Assembly (NCBI RefSeq): GCF_030052815.1
Contig: NC_079498.1
Coordinates: 68,310,992 to 68,374,991, forward strand
DNA from: Hevea brasiliensis
Lineage: Eukaryota; Streptophyta; Magnoliopsida; Malpighiales; Euphorbiaceae
DNA length: 64,000 nucleotides
Reading direction: 5' to 3'
The notes under the pieces are model-generated. The model was not told the DNA's origin and did no database searches. It saw only the letters and a program-made list of their open reading frames with translations. A program made the translations under genes and the position numbers. Below, one piece after another: positions 34,867 through 45,784 of the stretch. Numbering within the stretch: the stretch's first letter is position 1; every line of letters begins with the position of its first letter.

Positions 34867-37800
34867 GACCATTCATCAATTAGCACCCAATAATCCAATA
34901 GATTCAGAAAATCCTCTGGTTAATTTTGAAATCCCCATAACTGCCATTACTTCAAGTGATTCTGAGGAAGACCTTACAGAAGAAGACGATGAAAAACATG
35001 AACCCTCCCTCATGCCTTGTGAAAACGAAACGCGCACAATAAACTTAGGCACGGAGGAAGTAAAAAGGGAACTTAAGGTAGTGGAGAGTGAGGAATTGGG
35101 AGATATGATCTGTCTGCTTAAGGAATTCCTCGACGTGTTTTCCTGGAGCTATGAGGATATGGTGGGTTTGGACCCTCAGATAGTAACGCACAAAATTCCC
35201 TTAATCCGTGAACAATTCGGTGAAAGCGAAACTAAGGAGAATGAATCGACACCGCTTAAGGTTCGGGATGAAGTCAAGAAAGCGATATGACGGATTCTTG
35301 GAAGTGGTAAAGTATCCCCTATGGGTGGCTATCGTCGTTCCGGTAATGAAGAAAGACGGGAGAGTCAGAGTGTGCGTTGACTACAGGGACCTTAATAAAG
35401 CTAGCTTGAAAGACGACTTCCCTCTCCCCCACATTGATGTGTTAGTTGACAATGCTGCGGGATTAGGCAGGTGTTCGTGTATTGATGGGGCATCAGGGTA
35501 CAATCAGATCCCAATGGACGACGAAGACAAGGATAAAACTGCTTTCATCACTCAATGGGGAGTATTCTGCTATCGGGTCATGCCCTTCGGGTTGAAAAAT
35601 GCAGGGGCTACTTACCGGTAGCGCAATGGTCACATTATTCCATGACATGATGCATAAAGAAGTGGAGGTGTACGTGGATGATATGATCATTAAATCCAGG
35701 GGAAAAGAGAGCCACGTTCAGGTGATGAGGAGGGTATTCGAAAGGCTCAGGAAGTATCACTTGAAGCTGAACCCTGCTAAATGCATATTCGGAGCTAAAT
35801 CGGGAAAGTTGTTGGGATTCCTAGTAAGCGAGAAAGGGATAGAAGTAGACCCAGACAAGGTTCGAGCTATTCAAGAAATGCCATCCCCAAAAACAGAAAG
35901 GGAGGTGCGCATTTTAGGAAAAGTGAACTACATTTCGAGGTTTATTTCTAATCTTACTGCCAAAGCTGAGCCTATTTTCAGATTACTCCGGAAAAACAAC
36001 TCTACTCAGTGGGATTCAGTTTGTCAAGAGGCTTTTGAGAAAATCAAGCGATTCACAAATCCACCGGTATTGGTTCCACCTGTGGCAGGCAGGCCTTTGA
36101 TACTGTACATGGCAGTTCAGCAGAATTCAATGGGATGTGTTTTGGGACAACATGATGATGCCGGCCGAAAAGAGAGGGCCATTTATTACCTAAGCAAGAA
36201 ATTCAACGATTGTGAGTCAAGATATTCTTCCTTAGAAAGGACTTGCTGCGCGTTAGCCTGGACAGCAAATCGCCTCAAGCACTACATGTTGAATCACAAG
36301 ACATGGCTCATTTCCAGGATGGATCCTATTAAATATGTATTCGAGAGCCCATTCGTGCCGGGAAGGATAGCCAAGTGGCAGGTTATACTCTCCCAGTACG
36401 ACATAGTCTACATGACTCGGAAGGCGGTGAAAGGTAGCGTGATCGCTGACCTCCTGGCAGAAAATCCTATCCAGGATTATGAAGCTCTGGATTTTGAGTT
36501 CCCTGATGAGCATATTAATGAAGTAGAGGAGAGGCCCGCTGATGTATGGGAAATGTATTTTGATGGAGCAGTCAATTTATCCGGAAACGGAATCGGAGCT
36601 GTACTGATATCCCCTGATGGGAAGCACTTCCCGATAGCTGTCAAGTTGAGGTTTGACTGTACCAACAATGTCGCAGAGTATGAAGCTTGTGTGATGGGTC
36701 TACAAGCTGCTATCCAAATGAAAATCAGAAAGTTGGAGGTGTACGGAGACTCGGCTCTGATAATTTATCAAGTCAAGGGAGAATGGCAAACTAAGGATCC
36801 CAAGTTGATCCCATATCAGAAGTACTTACTGGAGCTGATCAAGGAATTCGAGGAAATCTCTTTCACTCATCTTAGCAGGGACAAGAATCAATTTGCTGAT
36901 GCTTTAGCTACTTTAGCCGTTATGGCCCAAATGGAAGAAGGGCAGACAACTCAAGCATTGAGGATTAAAGCAAGGGATGAGCCAGCTTATTGCGTTATGA
37001 TTGAAGAAGAGCCCGATGGAAAGCCCTGGTATCATGACATCCTGGTCTACTGTAAAACCAGAGAATTCCCTTTGGGGGCAAGCAGAAATGAAAAGAAGAT
37101 GATTCGGAGATTAGCATTGGGATACTTCCCCAGTGGAGAAACCCTATATAAGAGGAGCTCCAACGGCGAATTACTGAGATGTGTAGATGCGAAAGAAGCA
37201 AAGAGAATCCTCTTTGAGACACATGAGGGAAATTGTGCGACCCATGCCAATGGACACATGATGGCTAAGCAAATCATGCGACGTGGGTATTTTTGGACCA
37301 CAATGGAGAGGGATAGCATCGAGTATTTCCGGAAGTGCCATAAGTGTCAGATCTATGCCGATCCGATAAACGTCCCACCTCATGAACTGTTCAACCTCGT
37401 CTCACCATGGCCTTTCGCAATGTGGGGTATCGATGTGATTGGTCCCATCAATCCTAAGGCATCCAATGGGCACAGATTCATCTTGGTGGCCATCGACTAT
37501 TTCTCCAAATGGGTCGAAGCAACGTCGTATGCTCACATCACGCATAACACATTCCTTAAATTCTTCAAAAGCAACATCATCTGCCGGCATGGTCTCCCTA
37601 ATGAAATTGTCACTGATAATGCCAAGAACTTGAATGGTCCAAAGATTCAAGAATTATGTGATCAATACAAAATCCGTCATCTCAATTCCTCCCCGTACCG
37701 TCCCCAGATGAACGGAGCAGTGGAAGCTGCAAACAAAAATTTAAAGAGGATAATCCGGAAAATGACGGTCACATATAGGGATTGGCATGATATGCTCCCT

Positions 37801-38269
37801 TACGCTCTTCACGCATACCGACTTAGTGAGGACTTCAACCGGCAACTCCATACTCATTTGGTCTATGGTATGGAGGCGATGTGCCATTGAAGTTGAAATC
37901 CCTTCCCTAAGAATCCTGAAGGAGTCAGGAATTGATGAGTCAGAATGGATTCAGTCAAGGTTGGATCAGTTAAACTTGCTTGATGAGAAAAGGTTAGCAG
38001 CGGCATGTCATGGGCAATTATATCAGAGGAGAATGGCTAGGGCATTTGATAAACGCGTTCGCCCACGCGAATTCCAAACCGGGGACTTAGTTCTGAAGAA
38101 AGTGCTGTCAAACCAAAACGATCCACGGGGCAAATGGTCACCAACATACGAGGGACCCTATGTGGTTAAAAGGGCATTTTCCGGAGGAGCCTTGATCTTG
38201 ACCCAAATGGACGGCGAAGAGTTTCAGAGACCTGTGAATGCCGACACTGTCAAGAGGTATTATGCATAA
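34867..38269 (+). pseudogene. Pol of element O: RT, RNase H, archaeal-type RNase H, integrase
   Basis: RT begins in frame after the intron (FSWSYEDMVGLDPQIVTHKI near 35140). It continues after a frame break near 35285 (VRVCVDYRDLNKASLKDDFPLPHID, MPFGLKNAGATY) and another near 35615, then the catalytic YVDD at 35671-35682. Gypsy RNase H (ILYMAVQQNSMGCVLGQ) is near 36105. A second, archaeal-type RNase H (MYFDGAVNLSGNGIGAVL, GDSALIIYQVKGEW, DKNQFADALATLA) spans 36550-36930. Integrase has the HHCC zinc region near 37220-37350 and a catalytic triad at 37432, 37615 and 37723 (35 residues between the last two). A frame break near 37885 precedes the C-terminal part, ending at stop 38267-38269. The three breaks are small and local; the rest (35599-37890) is 763 codons open. 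Confidence 0.9.
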
Positions 38270-38278
38270 ACAAGCGAA

Positions 38279-38301
38279 GGATGAAAACCCGAAAGGGCGT
38301 C

Positions 38302-38302
<1 letters not shown>
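38279..38302 (+). promoter_or_regulatory. GNRA hairpin copy 1
   Basis: GGATG-AAAA-CCC-GAAA-GGG-CGTCC: outer 5-bp stem (one T-G wobble), AAAA bulge, CCC/GGG stem, GAAA tetraloop. Starts 10 bases after the pol stop. Confidence 0.7.
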
Positions 38303-38334
<32 letters not shown>

Positions 38335-38336
<2 letters not shown>

Positions 38337-38366
38337 TGGGGTGAAAACCCGAAAGGGCATCCCAAG
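38335..38366 (+). promoter_or_regulatory. GNRA hairpin copy 2
   Basis: CTTGGGGTG pairs with CATCCCAAG (9 bp, one wobble) around the same AAAA bulge, CCC/GGG and GAAA loop. Follows a run of 32 A. Confidence 0.75.
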
Positions 38367-38679
38367 AACCAAAACGGAGAAATAAGGAAGGGAGTATGAA
38401 ACCAAGGATGGAGGCCGTTACGACAGGAGGCTTCAGAGAACCTGAAATAATGGCAGTTAAAAGACTTCAAAACCAACTATAAGGATTATGTGAAATCTAT
38501 CCTTGTACCTTCCCTTTCAGCCATAATAAAGTCATACTTTATTCCTTACATACATTTTCCTATTTACTCACCTTTTAATACTATCCTTGTTTAATGTGCT
38601 ATTAATTAGTTAAATTATTGCCATAAGATTTGAATTCAAAAATTGATAACCTTACGTACTTTATTATGAGATTTGCAGG

Positions 38680-38691
38680 GAATGGGCGTTC
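38680..38691 (+). promoter_or_regulatory. Deleted hairpin copy
   Basis: GAATG-GG-CGTTC keeps a complementary outer stem, but the AAAA-CCC-GAAA core is missing. Followed by 18 A, mirroring copy 1 and its A tract. Confidence 0.45.
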
Positions 38692-38709
38692 AAAAAAAAA
38701 AAAAAAAAA

Positions 38710-38741
38710 CTAGAGGTGAAAACCCGAAAGGGCGCTTCTGG
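38710..38741 (+). promoter_or_regulatory. GNRA hairpin copy 3
   Basis: CTAGAGGTG pairs with CGCTTCTGG (9 bp including three wobbles) around AAAA, CCC/GGG and GAAA. Confidence 0.7.
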
Positions 38742-38756
38742 TTAAATGGACGGAAA

Positions 38757-38784
38757 GAAAGTGAAAACCCGTGAGGGCGCTTTC
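38757..38784 (+). promoter_or_regulatory. GNRA hairpin copy 4
   Basis: GAAAGTG pairs with CGCTTTC (7 bp, one wobble). The loop is GTGA instead of GAAA, still of the GNRA class. Confidence 0.7.
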
Positions 38785-38941
38785 CATAGAATAAAATCGG
38801 GAACAAAAGAGGGGCATTTGAAGAAAATGGGGTTATAGGTCAAGTCTTGCAACTTCTTTTCCGTTAATCATCGGCCTTCGGTATCTTGTTAAGTACACTT
38901 CGTCAGGGAAAGAACTTCATGTGTCAGGGTTAGACTTGCCT

Positions 38942-40310
38942 TGTAAGTTGATTTTAATTTCATGCAATTTACATTTATGTCATCAACCTCTGGTTCCTTG
39001 ATCTAAGTTGATTTTAATTTCTTGCAATTTACATTTCCACCATCAACCTCTGGTTCCTTGATCTAAGTTGATTTTATTTTTCCGCAATTTAAATTTCTGC
39101 TATCAACCTCTGGTTCCTTGATCTAAGTTGATTTTAATTTCTTGCAATTTACATTTCCACCATCAACCTCTGGTTCCTCGATCTAAGTTGATTTTAATTT
39201 CTTGCAATTTACATTTCCACCATCAACCTCTGGTTCCTTGATCTAAGTTGATTTTAATTTCATGCAATTTACATTTCTGCTATCAACCTCTGGTTCCTTG
39301 ATCTAAGTTGATTTTAATTTCCTGCAATTTACATTTTATGTCATCAACCTCTGGTTCCTTGATCTAAGTTGATTTTAATTTCATGCAATTTACATTTCTG
39401 CTATCAACCTCTGGTTCCTTGATCTAAGTTGATTTTAATTTCCTGCAATTTATATTTCTGCTATCAACCTCTGGTTCCTTGATCTAAGTTGATTTTAATT
39501 TCTTGCAATTTACATTTCCACCATCAACCTCTGGTTCCTTGATCTAAGTTGATTTTAATTTCTTGCAATTTACATTTCCACCATCAACCTCTGGTTCCTT
39601 GATCTAAGTTGATTTTAATTTCATGCAATTTACATTTCTGCTATCAACCTCTGGTTCCTTGATCTAAGTTGATTTTAATTTCTTGCAATTTACATTTTAT
39701 GTCATCAACCTCTGGTTCCTTGATCTAAGTTGATTTTAATTTCATGCAATTTACATTTCTGCTATCAACCTCTGGTTCCTTGATCTAAGTTGATTTTAAT
39801 TTCCTGCAATTTATATTTCTGCTATCAACCTCTGGTTCCTTGATCTAAGTTGATTTTAATTTCATGCAATTTACATTTCTGCTATCAACCTCTGGTTCCT
39901 TGATCTAAGTTGATTTTAATTTCCTGCAATTCACATTTTATGTCATCAACCTCTGGTTCCTTGATCTAAGTTGATTTTAATTTCATGCAATTTACATTTC
40001 TGCTATCAACCTCTGGTTCCTTGATCTAAGTTGATTTTAATTTCCTGCAATTTATATTTCTGCTATCAACCTCTGGTTCCTTGATCTAAGTTGATTTTAA
40101 TTTCATGCAATTTACATTTCTGCTATCAACCTCTGGTTCCTTGATCTAAGTTGATTTTATTTTTCCGCAATTTAAATTTCTGCTATCAACCTCTGGTTCC
40201 TCGATCTAAGTTGATTTTAAATTCTTGCAATTTTATTTTTCCGCAATTTAATTTTCCTGCTATCAACCTCTGGTTTCTTGATCCAAGTTGATTTTAATTT
40301 TCTAAGTATT
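38942..40310 (+). repeat. 60-bp tandem array in the 3' UTR of O, about 22 units
   Basis: Units of 60-61 bp read ctaagttgattttaatttc.tgcaatttacattt....atcaacctctggttccttgat. Variants alternate in a four-unit pattern seen three times (starting near 39245, 39607 and 39848). Each unit holds ATCAAC and GTTGAT 19 bases apart, able to pair. The last units (from 40200) are diverged. Confidence 0.92.
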
Positions 40311-40380
40311 CTAACTTCCGTTGCCAATTTCTAGGTCGTTAACTTAGGTACACCTAAACGTCCAAAATATGAGTCTGAAT

Positions 40381-40431
40381 CTTTACATAATTCCTATACG
40401 GAAATTTTCCTTCAATAGAAATTATGTAAAG
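40381..40431 (+). promoter_or_regulatory. Stem-loop directly before the polypurine tract of O
   Basis: CTTTACATAATTCCTAT (40381-40397) pairs with ATAGAAATTATGTAAAG (40415-40431), 17-base arms with one mismatch and a 17-base loop. The 3' arm runs into AAAGAGGGG. Confidence 0.7.
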
Positions 40432-40440
40432 AGGGGCAGC
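40428..40440 (+). other. Polypurine tract of element O
   Basis: AAAGAGGGGCAGC immediately precedes the 3' LTR, the plus-strand primer position. Confidence 0.75.
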
Positions 40441-41043
40441 TGTCGACACTATATTTTGGCCGACCCCCAAAATCAATAAAACTTTGAAGCCGATCTCTGG
40501 TACTAAGTCTCCTCTGGACAGTTAATTACATTTCCGATCCTTCTTTGATAGGTAGTCATTATTCCGATCTCTCCTTAAAAGGAAGTGAATCAACGCTAAG
40601 TCCTTACATTCGTCAAAGCTCCGCCGATCTCTCAAAACATTTACCGAACTCTCAAACCAGCTGTCGAATTTCCGGACCTGTCGAGTATATTCTTGATCTC
40701 TGTTGATAAAATGAACTGGCAATAGATCTTTTCCTACCTGTTTTATTACCGACCTCCTTCCCAAAAGTTTAAGAGCTAAAGTTTTGGTTCGATTTAGTGA
40801 GGATTCAGATCTTAAGTGTTCGAGTTAAATTTTCAATCAAGTTCCGTTCAACATTTCTTCCCTACCGATCTCATGCTTAAAGTGCTTTCCGATCTCTCAT
40901 ACTTAGATTAATAATCACATTTAGTTTTTGTTTTGCTGTGCTCATACAATCAAATACTCAGACAAACAATGGTTTAAAATTTTCCGATCACAATCATTCA
41001 TTGAACAAAGGGGCATTTCATTTCATATCATAATTTGTACAAG

Positions 41044-42919
41044 TTATTCGGCTGGGGGATCACCCCCAGCCTGATCTACATTTGGCTCACTCACTCTCTC
41101 TCCCTCTGGCTCAGCTTCCTCTTCACTATCTTCGCCGTCGCCCTCGGGAGCCAGGTCGTCCATCCAGGAGAAGTCCTCTTCAGGGTAGCGCTTTTGGAGT
41201 TCGGCCAAGAGGTCCTTGTGAGCATTCACATAGGCTCCGGCTATCCCTGTCACCATCTCTTCATCTTTCGCCTTAAGCTCCTCGTCTTTCTCCTTAAGCT
41301 CTTCGATGTGTTGGGCGACTGGCCAACCGTTGGCACGAAGTGCTGGACTTCTCACGAGCCGTTCTCTTTCGGCCAGTCACGAGACTTCTCGGCGGTGGTC
41401 TTCATGGTACTTCGCCCGTCCCTCGACTTGAGATATATAATCCGAGCGGATGAGAGTTGGGATCGGAGGAAGCCAATTCTGATTTTTCTTCCCGACCTCC
41501 TTACCTGCACGCTGAATCTTTTCGAATCATGGTGCGGTTCACGGACACTCCACGTTTAGGCTCATGGTTCGAGTCAAGATATCATCGAGACCATTCTGGG
41601 ATAGCCTGTCCCGGTCCTCCTGAAAGAAGATGGTAGACCCCAGGACTTTGGCAAAATCGGGGTTCTCCCTGACAGTCCGGTTATTCTTCAAGCAGTCGAT
41701 CAACATTTGAGCGCCACGAGAAGAGGTCCTCCCAGAAGCTTGAGGAGGCCCCCCTTCCGTGCTTGGGACAACTGAGAGAGGCGGAGGCTGCTCTTCCGAT
41801 CTAGGAGGAGATCTGACAGCTCCAGTGGTCGGCGGACCCGAAGATTGAGGTGGGTCTCTTTGTATCTCCCCAGGTTCGTGACCGGGTGTTTGAAGTCGTT
41901 CCGAACGCTTCATCTCTTTTATCTTCCGGGAGATCTCTCTTTCTTTCTTTCGTTTCCTAGAACCTTCACCACCCGCCATACCTGCACAGAAAAGAGGTTA
42001 GTGAGATCGCTAAGGTCCTGAGAACTGAGATATAGAAAATACCAATGCCGAGGTCAGAGAGCGGAAGTTCGCGATCTCGGCCGGTGATCAGTTGCATGGT
42101 CCAATGGTGCAGTTCGGCAGTCACCGCATTTGGACAGGAATATTTTAGAGTGGCGGCCTGACTTTTCAGCTCCATCACTATTAAGCTTTCCTCTTGACTC
42201 AGGGTAATGTGCTTCGGAAGCAGGGGCCCCTGGTACCACCAGCTACGAGGAAAGTCCTCAAAGCAGCTCGGATCTTTACTCCTCAGAATGAAGAACCGGT
42301 TCTTCCAATTCTTAAGGGATGAGGGCAGATCGGAAAAGAGCCCGCAATGAGGCTTCGCCTGAAAGAACCAGTGTTCGTCATCCTTTCGGTGAGTTAGTCT
42401 GTGCAGCTCGGCGAACACTTTAGCCGTAGGTCTGATTCCCTTAGCTCGGCATAAACCTCGGAAAGCTACCAAGATCCGCCACGAGTTGGGGTGAATTTGA
42501 ACAATGGATGCACGGTGAAGTTTTAGGACCTCCTTATAGAAATCGTCTAGAGGGAACCTCAGACCGGCCTTCAACTGTTCCTCATACACCATAACCATGT
42601 CATCCTCTTCAAAAGAATGATCGACACGAAGATCGCCATGGCACTTGATCAGCTCATATGAATCAGGACAAATATTGTATTCTTGAACAAAAGATTGCAG
42701 ATCGGATTCTTGAAGAACCGACGGAAGCTCGTCTATAGGAAGGGTCTCTCTCCTTGAAGTAGGTGCAAGCCTTGATGGTATGACCCGCCCCCGACCTGGA
42801 GCAGAGACCCTAGGGGGTTTAGGTTGCGTGCTTGGCCCGACTACCTCTTCTTCATCGGAAGACCATGAAAACTGAATGGAAGGGGGGCTCGCCGCTCTCT
42901 GACCTTCGGCACCGCTCAT
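41044..42919 (-). CDS. Antisense Transposase_28-like gene in the 3' LTR of O (intact N-terminal half)
   Basis: From ATG 42919-42917 (MSGAEGQRAAS) a frame is open to 41966. It holds an acidic Ser-rich start, a Pro/Arg linker and the Transposase_28-like domain (LPIDELPSVLQES, YEEQLKAGLRFPLDDFYKEV, RILVAFRGLCRAKGIRPTAK, NWKNRFFILRSKD; about residues 75-250). A 61-nt GT..AG segment (42042 to 41982) can be spliced out in phase to enter the second half (MAGGEGSRKRKK, from 41979). That half is broken between about 41540 and 41355 in this copy but open in the 5' LTR. The C-terminus is coiled coil plus acidic tail. It has its own TATA box. Antisense extra ORFs are known in Tat elements, usually outside the LTR. 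Function unknown. Confidence 0.65.
41982..42042 (-). other. Candidate intron of the antisense gene
   Basis: On the minus strand it starts GTATTTTC and ends TTCTGTGCAG, 61 nt. Removal joins the two halves in frame (Leu-Gly-Ile-Gly then Met-Ala-Gly-Gly). In the 5' LTR the last three bases read CTG instead of CAG. Short for a plant intron. Confidence 0.4.
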
Positions 42920-43075
42920 TTTCAAAAGAAACAAAGAATTTAAACTAAAAAAGGATCAAAGCCCTTACCGGAGTCTGATCGGCGTCGGAAGAACTTGAGA
43001 AAGCGAGAGAACTTCGAAGTTGTGAGCAGGGGATTGAAAATGGAATGAGAGAACAACTGGCTAACCCTCCCACCC

Positions 43076-43084
43076 CTATTTATA
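43076..43084 (-). promoter_or_regulatory. TATA box of the antisense gene, 3' LTR copy
   Basis: The minus strand reads TATAAATAG, 157 bases before the ATG at 42919. Confidence 0.6.
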
Positions 43085-43356
43085 CTAGTCCGAGCATTTA
43101 ATGCTCGCGATGTTCTAGGCAGCGCATCGATTGGTGGGATTCGACAGCTGTTCTGACACTTCTCTCAAATATCCGAATGTTCAGGGATCGGTTAATTGGA
43201 GATCGGCATAATAAGTTAAATATTTTGAATAAAGGATCAGTTAAGTGTCATTCAGGTAAAGAACCAGATCGGACAACCACATTAGAGATCGGAAAATAAT
43301 CAATGCAAAAATAATAAGATGATAACCGACAAAATAAAGTCTTTATTTTCAAAAGT

Positions 43357-43580
43357 TCGGATTACATCATTTGGGCGATCTCTAGGGATCGGATTACACT
43401 AACATTGGATCACATCATTTCTGTGATCTCTAGAGATCGGATTGCATTGAAAATAAAATACATCATTTGGGCGATCTCTAGGGATCAGACTACAATAAAG
43501 GTCTAACTACATCATTTGGGCAATCTCTAGAGATCTGATTACATTTCAGGATTACATCATTTGAGCGATCTCTAGAGACC
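43357..43580. repeat. Palindromic repeat cluster in the 3' LTR of O
   Basis: Same five units as 24812-25035; perfect GATCTCTAGAGATC core at 43425-43438. Confidence 0.75.
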
Positions 43581-44687
43581 GGTGGAACATCCTATCTAAA
43601 AGGCCTATGTCAAAGCCTAGTCTTGTGGCTGAATCAAAAGATGTGTTTGATCAGGAGACCGGCTATTGACATCGGACAGATGTACAGCTCAGATGGGGTG
43701 ATTATGACTCCCATGAAGATGAGAGACATCGTCACCGATGTTACCACTCAAAACCGACCCGCTGTCGGAACACCCAATGTGGAGGAAAGACGCTGTCGGA
43801 ACACCCAATGCGGTGAGAAGCCGAATGAACTCAGTTGAACAACTCGAGATCGGTACAACCAAAGTCCGCAATACAGATCGGTCAAATCCAGTCCTCTCAC
43901 CATCATCAGTAAAGGTCATTCGATCACCGGGATCGTGAATTTTCAGTCGGTAAGTAAAGAAGTTCATCGGAAAAAGATCAAAGCCACAGTTATAGCTAGA
44001 ACTTCCACCGGAGCAGCTAGAACAGGGTAAGTAAGGAAGGAAGAGAGGAAAGTCAGATGAAGAAAATGTCTCCGTCGACAAGGGTATATATAGGGGGGAA
44101 TGGGCATTTAATGCTGAGCGAAAAACGAAGCGGACGCTTCGAGAATCGAGATGTAATTAATGCTTGGACCGAATCCGCATCGATTAAGGGATAATAGAGA
44201 TCGGAGATAGGAGATCGGCATGAGAGATCGGAATAGGAGCTAGGGAGGGATCGGAAGACAAAAAGAATAAGACAAATCCCAATAACCGCGTCGAATCGAG
44301 CCGAGGTAGTTAAAGCGTGGCGCACGAGATCCCCACCGCACGCCTAAGAATCGCCCACATGCCGACAGTGCCAGGTATGTCATGACAAATCCCAGACATC
44401 CCAATCTCCACCGTTGATCCCACTTGTAAGGACAAACCTGGAACCCTTAGATCAAGAGAGAAGACGACAATACCAGCGTCTTTCACTCTTAGCCCTCGGA
44501 TCGTTCCGGACAAGGAAATTTGGGACCGTCAGATGGAAAGAAGAAAAGGACAAATATTATGAAGAGTGATCTCAACCATTCATTTCGATTCTCTTTAATT
44601 CCTGAACCTCCGATCATGTCCTTCGTGATCTCGACCCTCCATCTCCCTCAAATAAATCCTGACCCTTCACGAAGAGCATCCGATTCC

Positions 44688-44695
44688 TATAAATA
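44688..44695 (+). promoter_or_regulatory. Sense TATA box, 3' LTR of O
   Basis: TATAAATA in the same context as 26120-26127. Confidence 0.55.
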
Positions 44696-45784
44696 CCTGC
44701 ATGAAAAACTGTTCAAGGGACGAACGGGAAAAATAGACGAGAGGCTGTTATTATAGCAAGAGGAACTCTGAAAGTTCATTTTAGTTTGTTACTCTGCTAT
44801 TTAGAAGTGTTGATTAAAAGGACTTTGGAAACTAGTTTTCTGAAGTGTTTTCTTGAAGAGATTTTGAATACTGGAACTCTATATTTCCAGTTTGTTCATT
44901 ATCTGGTCATACTCTCACTTTGTCTTTTATCATCTCTGTTTTCACTGCCCAAGATCAACTTCATATCACTCATTTCTTTAGCTAAGTACCCTCCAGTTCA
45001 CGAAGAACACCACCCTCAGGCTAATCAGTCCACTGTCTCATCCCTGTTTGCCACCCCGTAACTATTTTAGTAGACCCGGCTCCTCACAGGTAAGAGTTCA
45101 TACTACTGTTTACGTTTATTTTCTGCACTTCCTTTGTTCTTCATACATCTGCAACTTTCTTCAAGGTTATTTTGTATAAGAGAACCCAAGAGAAATGTTA
45201 TTGTAAGAGTTCATGCTACTGTTTTATTAAGTGTCTACGTTTATTTCCCGCGTTTTCCTTGTTCTTCTTACATCTGCGGTTTTCTTCAAGACCATTTCTG
45301 CACAAGCAAATCCCAAAGAAAGTCACTCTCAAATCATCTTTTTAGTGATCAGTTCATTTTATTGATCTCCGTCATTTCTGAAAGCAAGTTCTCTAACTCT
45401 TAGTAGTATGTAAATGGTTGGGTAAACGTAGGTAGCTGCAACTTAGAGGTCTCCTTTAAAAAAGAGGACCTGAATAACACGTCAGGAAGATAGCCGAACT
45501 ATTAGGTTGACGTAAACAGCAATTCGACAAAGATGTCATAAAGTGGAATAAGACCAAAGTAAACGAAACAGAGTAGATCGGTCATTAATAGATATTGGTA
45601 AAATGAACGCAGGGAAGGTCGGTAAATCAAGTCTAGTTTTCCCTATCTAGTCAAAAGGTGTCGAGAAGCCTTATCCCCAGCATCTTAGAACGCCAGAATC
45701 CTTAGTTTTAGGTTCTTATGTCATATAGTTGAAATTAAAAATCCGGGAGATCGGAGAAATCCCTTCCAGGCTCCTGTTAATCTG

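Larger units (their letters stand above)
38270..40440 (+). other. 3' UTR of element O
   Basis: Non-coding stretch between pol and 3' LTR: hairpin cluster (38279-38784), A tracts of 32 (38303-38334) and 18 (38692-38709), an unremarkable stretch 38785-38941, the 60-bp satellite-like array (38942-40310), and a stem-loop plus purine tract at the end. Repeat-bearing hypervariable 3' UTRs are known in the Tat lineage and have been proposed as sources of satellite DNA. Confidence 0.8.

Noticed and set aside
38303..38334. Run of 32 A as a retroposed poly(A) tail
   Set aside because: No target duplication or element end lies next to it, and a similar A tract follows the deleted hairpin copy. It fits slippage inside the 3' UTR better.
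38942..40310. Possible CRISPR array
   Set aside because: Repeats are contiguous 60-bp units without unique spacers, in a plant retrotransposon 3' UTR.
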